From positions 434,001-498,000 of the forward strand of contig JAZGUH010000615.1 in NCBI GenBank assembly GCA_037893225.1: DNA of 64,000 bases. The letters run 5' to 3'. The number at the start of each line of letters is the position of its first letter. Within the stretch, counting starts at the first letter, position 1. The position numbers were made by a program, and so were the translations under genes. The notes beneath the pieces were generated by a model that ran no database searches, was not told the origin of the DNA, and worked only from the letters and a program-made list of their open reading frames with translations. Source of the stretch: Hippasteria phrygiana. Lineage: Eukaryota > Echinodermata > Asteroidea > Valvatida > Goniasteridae. Positions 59,322 to 64,000 of the stretch are shown one piece after another.

Positions 59322-59713
59322 TAAAAAAAAAATTCAAAAAGATTTCTTAAGTTTTAGGTTTTTAATCAAATGGTTAGTTTTATTTAAATAGATTTAATTT
59401 TCTTCCCATTTCTCTCCATTCCAAGTTAAGGGTGTGCATTTACGGAGAGTATGGGAATCGGGTACCTGATTGAAAACGAACAGGGGTATCCAGGTACCCA
59501 TTAGAGAAAGCCAAGTACCAACATTAAATCTCAAAAATATATTTAAATACTTTTTTGGAGTTGGCGAGTTGCAGAATTGTCAAGAGGTGTCTGGAATCCA
59601 CTTCAAGGAAGCAGAAATTTGATTCAACTCTACCAAAAAATAGAAACACGATTCCAATTGTTGGAATTGGATAGTAGGCTCCTTCACAGAGTTCCCCAAT
59701 CCTAATGGAAAAA

Positions 59714-59772
59714 CACTGACCTAAGTAAGCAATGTATAAATTGAATTTATTCATTGCTTACTTAGGTCAGTG
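59714..59772. repeat. Perfect 21-17-21 hairpin
   Basis: CACTGACCTAAGTAAGCAAT plus G, a 17-base A/T loop, then the exact complement. The size resembles a miRNA precursor, but the perfect pairing and sharp ends also fit a small foldback. Confidence 0.9.
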
Positions 59773-60377
59773 ATTGTGCAGCCTAAATTGGGCATATTTC
59801 AGACATGGGTGCAGTGCAAAACAACACATTTTCTTTGGCCCAAAAATATGTCAAGTGACACATTCTTCGGGAGTTATTGAAAGATGTGCTTGGATAAGAA
59901 CTAAAGGACCTCCGTCAGGTGTGAAGTGGCTAGCTTTATTATTCTGTTTGTTTAAAGATATGTTACAGCTGACCTTGTTGTTTGTTTGATGAAAAAAAAA
60001 GGTGATTAGTTTCAATCTGAAATCTGTAGAGATATCAGTAAGAATTCCTCTGAGAAACATTTCCATCTGAAATGCTGTCATCTTTGAGAAAACTACATGT
60101 ATCTGAAGAGCTCCAAATTCATTTCAACAATCAAAATAAGCACATACATGTAATTAATGTGCCTGACTACTGTTAAAACCGAATGTTTTTTTGTAAATGA
60201 CGGATTGGCTTCAACTTTCACAGGTTTATTTCATGTATACATGTGTATGTTGAATCAGACCAGCATGGATATTGCAATTGTTTGGTCAGCTATACCAATG
60301 CTATATCACACCTTTAACTCTCCTACTGTTATAACTATCATAACCTGTCAAAAAACCTAAGCCCTTCCTCTCCAACA

Positions 60378-62137
60378 GCTTGTGTGTTTCAACCTGAAAC
60401 TCGATAAGGTTTTGATAGGTAGGGTAGTTGGCTCCATTTTGGCACCAAGAGAGGGAGGGTTAATTAAATGAAAAACTTGTATTCAGGATAATACAGGGCT
60501 TTTTCAAAAAGGTAGTTCATCCAAAATAAAAAGGGGTGCTGGATTTAGGACAAGGCACAAGGGGCGGCGAGATGAATGAAAATAATGAAAATAACACAGG
60601 GTACATGTAGGCAGCCCTTCAAAAATCTCTCATGGATTACCGTAATCAATATTGTTCATTCAGCTACAGTGTGTGACTGCTTCATACCAAGGTCTGTAAT
60701 TATTTACATATGAATGGCATCTGTTTGTAAACAAAATCTTATCTGATTCAATGCATTTTTCTCTTGCGTTTTATCAGTTTTCTGTGTCGTACTGATGTGC
60801 ATGCCCCACTCGTACAATATTAGTGAATCACATGCTAATGCAACTTCCACCCAAGTGCCCTTTGAAAACCCATGCAGCCCACCCGCCTATTGTCACCTGA
60901 GTTCTTGTTAGAAATGTCAAGGGTCAAACTCCCTGAACAGTCAATTACATGTAGATCTGGCATGGATGATTCCTCTCAAGCGATCTCCCATTAATCAACA
61001 GTGTCATTAGTCTGGTGACACAGATGTTGAAAGGGTGTGCAGTGTCGTAGTTTTCCTTTGTATACAGCACATGTGTAAATAGCTGTTTTATCATCAGAAA
61101 TACATATAAATATAAATACATATAAACAGTCCTGAATCCTCCAATTTCAATACGATTTTTCACACCACGGGAATTAGGGTTAATTATGGGATTTAATTTC
61201 AGGCATTGACATTTTCTTGTTTTATTATAATTTGTGCATTTAGGAAATTGATTGATTTTCCGTTGTTGTTGTTTTGTTTTTTTTAATACAAATTTTCAGT
61301 CGTTTACAAGCATATAAATGCAGATGATTTTGAAGAGTTTTAAGAATTTAATCATCATGTACAGGGAGGTCAGGATTTGTACACAGCCCAAAAATAATGG
61401 CACCTTGTGATTTGCTGTCGGTAGAATGGACACACTGTGTACAATGTACACAAATGTACCTGTACATGTAGTCCGGTGGTTTGGTAATTAAAACAAAAAA
61501 TGAGTGGAAATTAAATCTCAAGTCGTTTCTCCCAGGCCTGTTAAATTTGATTTGAATCTGATTTAGAACGCACATCTTTGCTGAAGGTAAAGGCTTGATG
61601 GAAATCTGGTGCAAGATGTACAGATGAATATACACGTATGAGCTCCATGTATTATCAATTTTGGGAATACAGTATACAGTGTAACTTGATGCATTGATGT
61701 TGCTAATGTGTGCACTTGTACATACATGTACATAATTCATTACAGAGGGTCACAAGTGATAAAGTGTATCACTCCCAGCAAAATCATTTGTACAGCATTT
61801 GTGCTCTACTGACCTCCATGCCCTCACATACATGTAAGGCCAAAAAAAAATAGTTCTGCTTCCAATTACATGGCATTTGAAAATAGGGTAGGTAGGTAGG
61901 TAGGGAATTTGTTTGGCATTTGTTTATGCTGAGCATATGTACATGTAGGTGTCTGGGTGTAGTCAAGGTTTAAAGGTAGTATTTACAGCATTTATGTTTT
62001 TGGGATTTTTTATACTTTTTTCCCGAAAAAAAATATAGGGTTGGGGCCATTAACCCCCTTGTTCTCAAGGCCAAAATGGAGCCAGCTACCCTATATATCA
62101 AAGCCTATGAAGTGACAGGTTGAAACACACACAAACT
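60378..62137. repeat. Inverted-arm pair flanking about 1.6 kb
   Basis: AGCTTGTGTGTTTCAACCTG and GGTAGGGTAGTTGGCTCCAT at 60378-60452 are mirrored, with changes, at 62071-62137 (ATGGAGCCAGCTACCCTATA and AGGTTGAAACACACACA). The enclosed DNA has no recognisable transposase. It may be one TIR element or two insertions of one family. Confidence 0.7.
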
Positions 62138-62147
62138 GTGAGAGTTG

Positions 62148-63179
62148 AGGCCTTTTCACACTATGTACGTTCGACCCGTGTTGAAATCTACACGGGTCCG
62201 ACCCGTGTAGACTTCTTAAAATTTCAACACGGGTCAATTACGCTGCCTTTTCACACTACTCAACGCAGCGCCAGCATTTTTGCTACACGTGTAATGTTTC
62301 GACCCGTGTATTGTGCGATCGTTTCACACTACACACACGGCCGGCCGTTCAACACGGGTCGAATCGGAAAACAATCTGGTCGCTCCATCGAGCTGGCTTT
62401 GGATGGAGCTGTCAGCCCAAATAGCCAACGAAGCATTCACCTCCTCCTCACTCCATGTCGGTCTTTTTGTCTGATTTGGGGCCCATTTTCTCGGGACATA
62501 TCAGAGTAACAAGAATCTTGTGAAAGTAGCACGCACCATGTTTCATTCCTCCATGCACGCACAATAAGCCAGTTCGGTATTTCAATTGCGCATGTGCGCA
62601 TCGCGCACAGCTTTTCTTTCGGGCTGGCTAAACATTTCATCGTATGCGTGCAAAAGGATAGCGGGTACCAGCACATTTAAAGAGATCGGAGTGTTCTGAA
62701 GTAACATTTTTCCAAAAACGTTCGGACAGCGAAGTGTTTTCAGGGGTCTTGTGTGTCCAAACTTTTGTTTGAACAAAAGTTTCCATCGTCTTTTCGCTTG
62801 CACGAAAAATTGCACAGAATGCATATTTGGTTACCACCTCCCCCATAGACCTGTGTGTATTTATCTGCCACATAAAATTGGTACGAGAGAAAAATCGTCA
62901 AATCTTGATACGCAGTTGGAATAACGAACTGACGCGTTACATGTATGGTGGGCGTGCATGCACAATGCCGCAGGTCAGAGGATATTTGTTCATTCGTTGC
63001 TGAATACATGTGGTGCTGTGCACGCACTCACACTCCGATCCTTTATCCACCCTATCCCCACCGCTCATTTCCAAGTAATTTTTTTAGTTTATCTGTATTG
63101 TTTTCTTGTGTGTGTAAGTGCAATCATTTATATATATTTTTTTGGGATGTTTGAGATTTTTCGTAGTGTGAAAAGGCCT
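62148..63179. mobile_element. TIR element (AGGCCTTTTCACACTA) of about 1 kb with SANT-like remnant
   Basis: The ends AGGCCTTTTCACACTATG and CGTAGTGTGAAAAGGCCT are inverted. The same CCTTTTCACACTAC word recurs inside (62251 and complemented forms near 62320), and GACCCGTGT/ACACGGGTC pairs repeat in the left part. TTG flanks both sides as a possible 3-bp target duplication, which would suit PIF/Harbinger. The interior carries a minus-strand SANT-like fragment. Confidence 0.75.
62363..62491 (-). pseudogene. Myb/SANT-like (trihelix-type) domain fragment
   Basis: Read on the minus strand, 43 open codons contain KRPTWSEEEVNASLAIWADS and then SIQSQLDGATR. A W-S-E-E-E start, a second Trp about 14 residues later and an LDGATR-like turn are the signature of Myb/SANT-like DNA-binding domains linked to PIF/Harbinger transposons and related host proteins. 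The frame lacks an in-frame ATG. The only nearby ATG (62503) is in another frame, suggesting a frameshift, and the third helix is replaced by the TIR-like GACCCGTGT sequence, so it is broken. Confidence 0.6.
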
Positions 63180-63281
63180 TTGGTGTTTAGAGTTTTTGAT
63201 AGGCTCTAATAGTTATAAGTATAGGAGGGTTTTAAAATAGGGTACATGTAGGTAGGGTAGCAGAACTATTTTTTGTTGGCC

Positions 63282-64000
63282 TAATGTATGTGTTTGAATT
63301 TCCCAGTTTGCCGAATTGTCCTTGCTGATTGGTATCTCTCGTAAACACCACTTCAAAACATTTTGTTTCTCTGTGCTGCAGGTACATTCTGAATGAATTG
63401 AGATTGGTCGCTGTGTACAGTCAACAAGCAAGGCCAAAGTCTGATCATGATGGGTCTCCGCTTGCTCGTATGCAGAACCTTGAAGCAGCCTTAGATCGAG
63501 AGCCCCTAGTAATTCTTTGGATATATATGGATTGAACGCTCGCTTGATATTCTTTTTCACCCATCTGCTTGGATTTGTTTAAAAAGACAAATATTAGGTG
63601 TGAATTCATCTGTATTGGTGCCTTTCGATTGATACATGTATTGCAATGTGCCTCTGTACTAGACATTGAACCGACAAGTCGTCTGTCAACAGAAACAAAC
63701 TCAAGGCCAGCATTTGTTTGACCAACCCTGATGGCCTTACACCCCCCAGGTCTGTGTTAATGACCAATGCATCCTTGGAGCTTGAGCCATATTGATGCTG
63801 AGATTGAAAGAAAGACTTAAGGTTCAGCTCAGTTCACCGCATCTCTGCCTGAGCCGAAAGCAGTGTGGAGTACTTTTTATGTAGTCTGCAGTGTTGTGAG
63901 TCACGGCTAGTCAGCTACATGAACACGGAACCACAGACCTTTTCCACATGTTGGATTGATTGAATGTGAGACCTACTGTGAACCAGCATCAATAGAAGTC
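63282..64000. other. Right-edge gene-free stretch
   Basis: Short opposite-strand open frames at 63213-63560 and 63329-63535 without motifs. No splice-supported exon. A gene entering from the right cannot be excluded. Confidence 0.4.

Larger units (their letters stand above)
61831..63281. repeat. Second inverted-arm pair (GGCC...AATAGTTCTGC)
   Basis: TAAGGCCAAAAAAAAATAGT, TCTGC at 61835-61860 is mirrored by GCAGAACTATTTTTTGTTGG, CC at 63260-63281. GTAGGTAGGTAGGTAGGG lies near the left arm and GTAGGTAGGGTAG beside the right. It overlaps the previous pair, showing nested insertion. Confidence 0.65.

Overview
This is a 64 kb stretch of animal nuclear DNA, AT-rich, mostly non-coding and packed with small inverted-repeat transposons. 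The best reading is an invertebrate deuterostome, most likely an echinoderm or a close relative. The reasons are a multi-exon tachykinin-type neuropeptide receptor with standard GT-AG introns, a tRNA-derived SINE of a type I associate with marine deuterostomes, very many short TIR elements, and a strong excess of the octamers TAGGCCTA (12 copies) and TACCGGTA (9 copies). The taxon call is inference.

Coding content is small. A complete four-exon class A GPCR lies on the minus strand (coding 23486 down to 16410, 388 aa, all six splice sites located and in frame). It is a tachykinin/neurokinin receptor-like protein. At the left edge, 841-1060 on the plus strand is the last coding exon of a paralogous receptor whose other exons lie outside the window. 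The two genes point tail to tail, about 15.3 kb apart, share the intron before the C-terminal tail in the same phase, and have alignable tails. Between them sits one ORF of 125 codons (13085-13462, plus) behind a CpG-rich, CRE-containing stretch. It is a possible unrecognised small gene with a PP1-docking-like RVHF motif.

The rest (about 24-64 kb) shows no gene I can recognise except fragments: a truncated LINE reverse transcriptase C-terminus (42021-42242) and a degraded Myb/SANT-like domain on the minus strand (62363-62491) inside a roughly 1 kb TIR element. Repeats dominate. They include several MITE families present in two or three copies within the window, TTAA-flanked piggyBac/Kolobok-like elements that abut at a shared TTAA, an 11-copy 53-bp minisatellite resembling a MITE terminus, a 166-bp perfect palindrome with no spacer, several 20-nt-scale perfect hairpins, tRNA-derived SINEs, and simple repeats including long C/G runs.

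No CRISPR array, prokaryotic operon, rRNA or intact tRNA gene was seen. The most notable signals are the tail-to-tail receptor pair, the MITE-minisatellite link, the perfect palindrome, the TIR element carrying a SANT-like remnant, and the over-represented octamers (including the CTCF-core-like GAGGGCGC).
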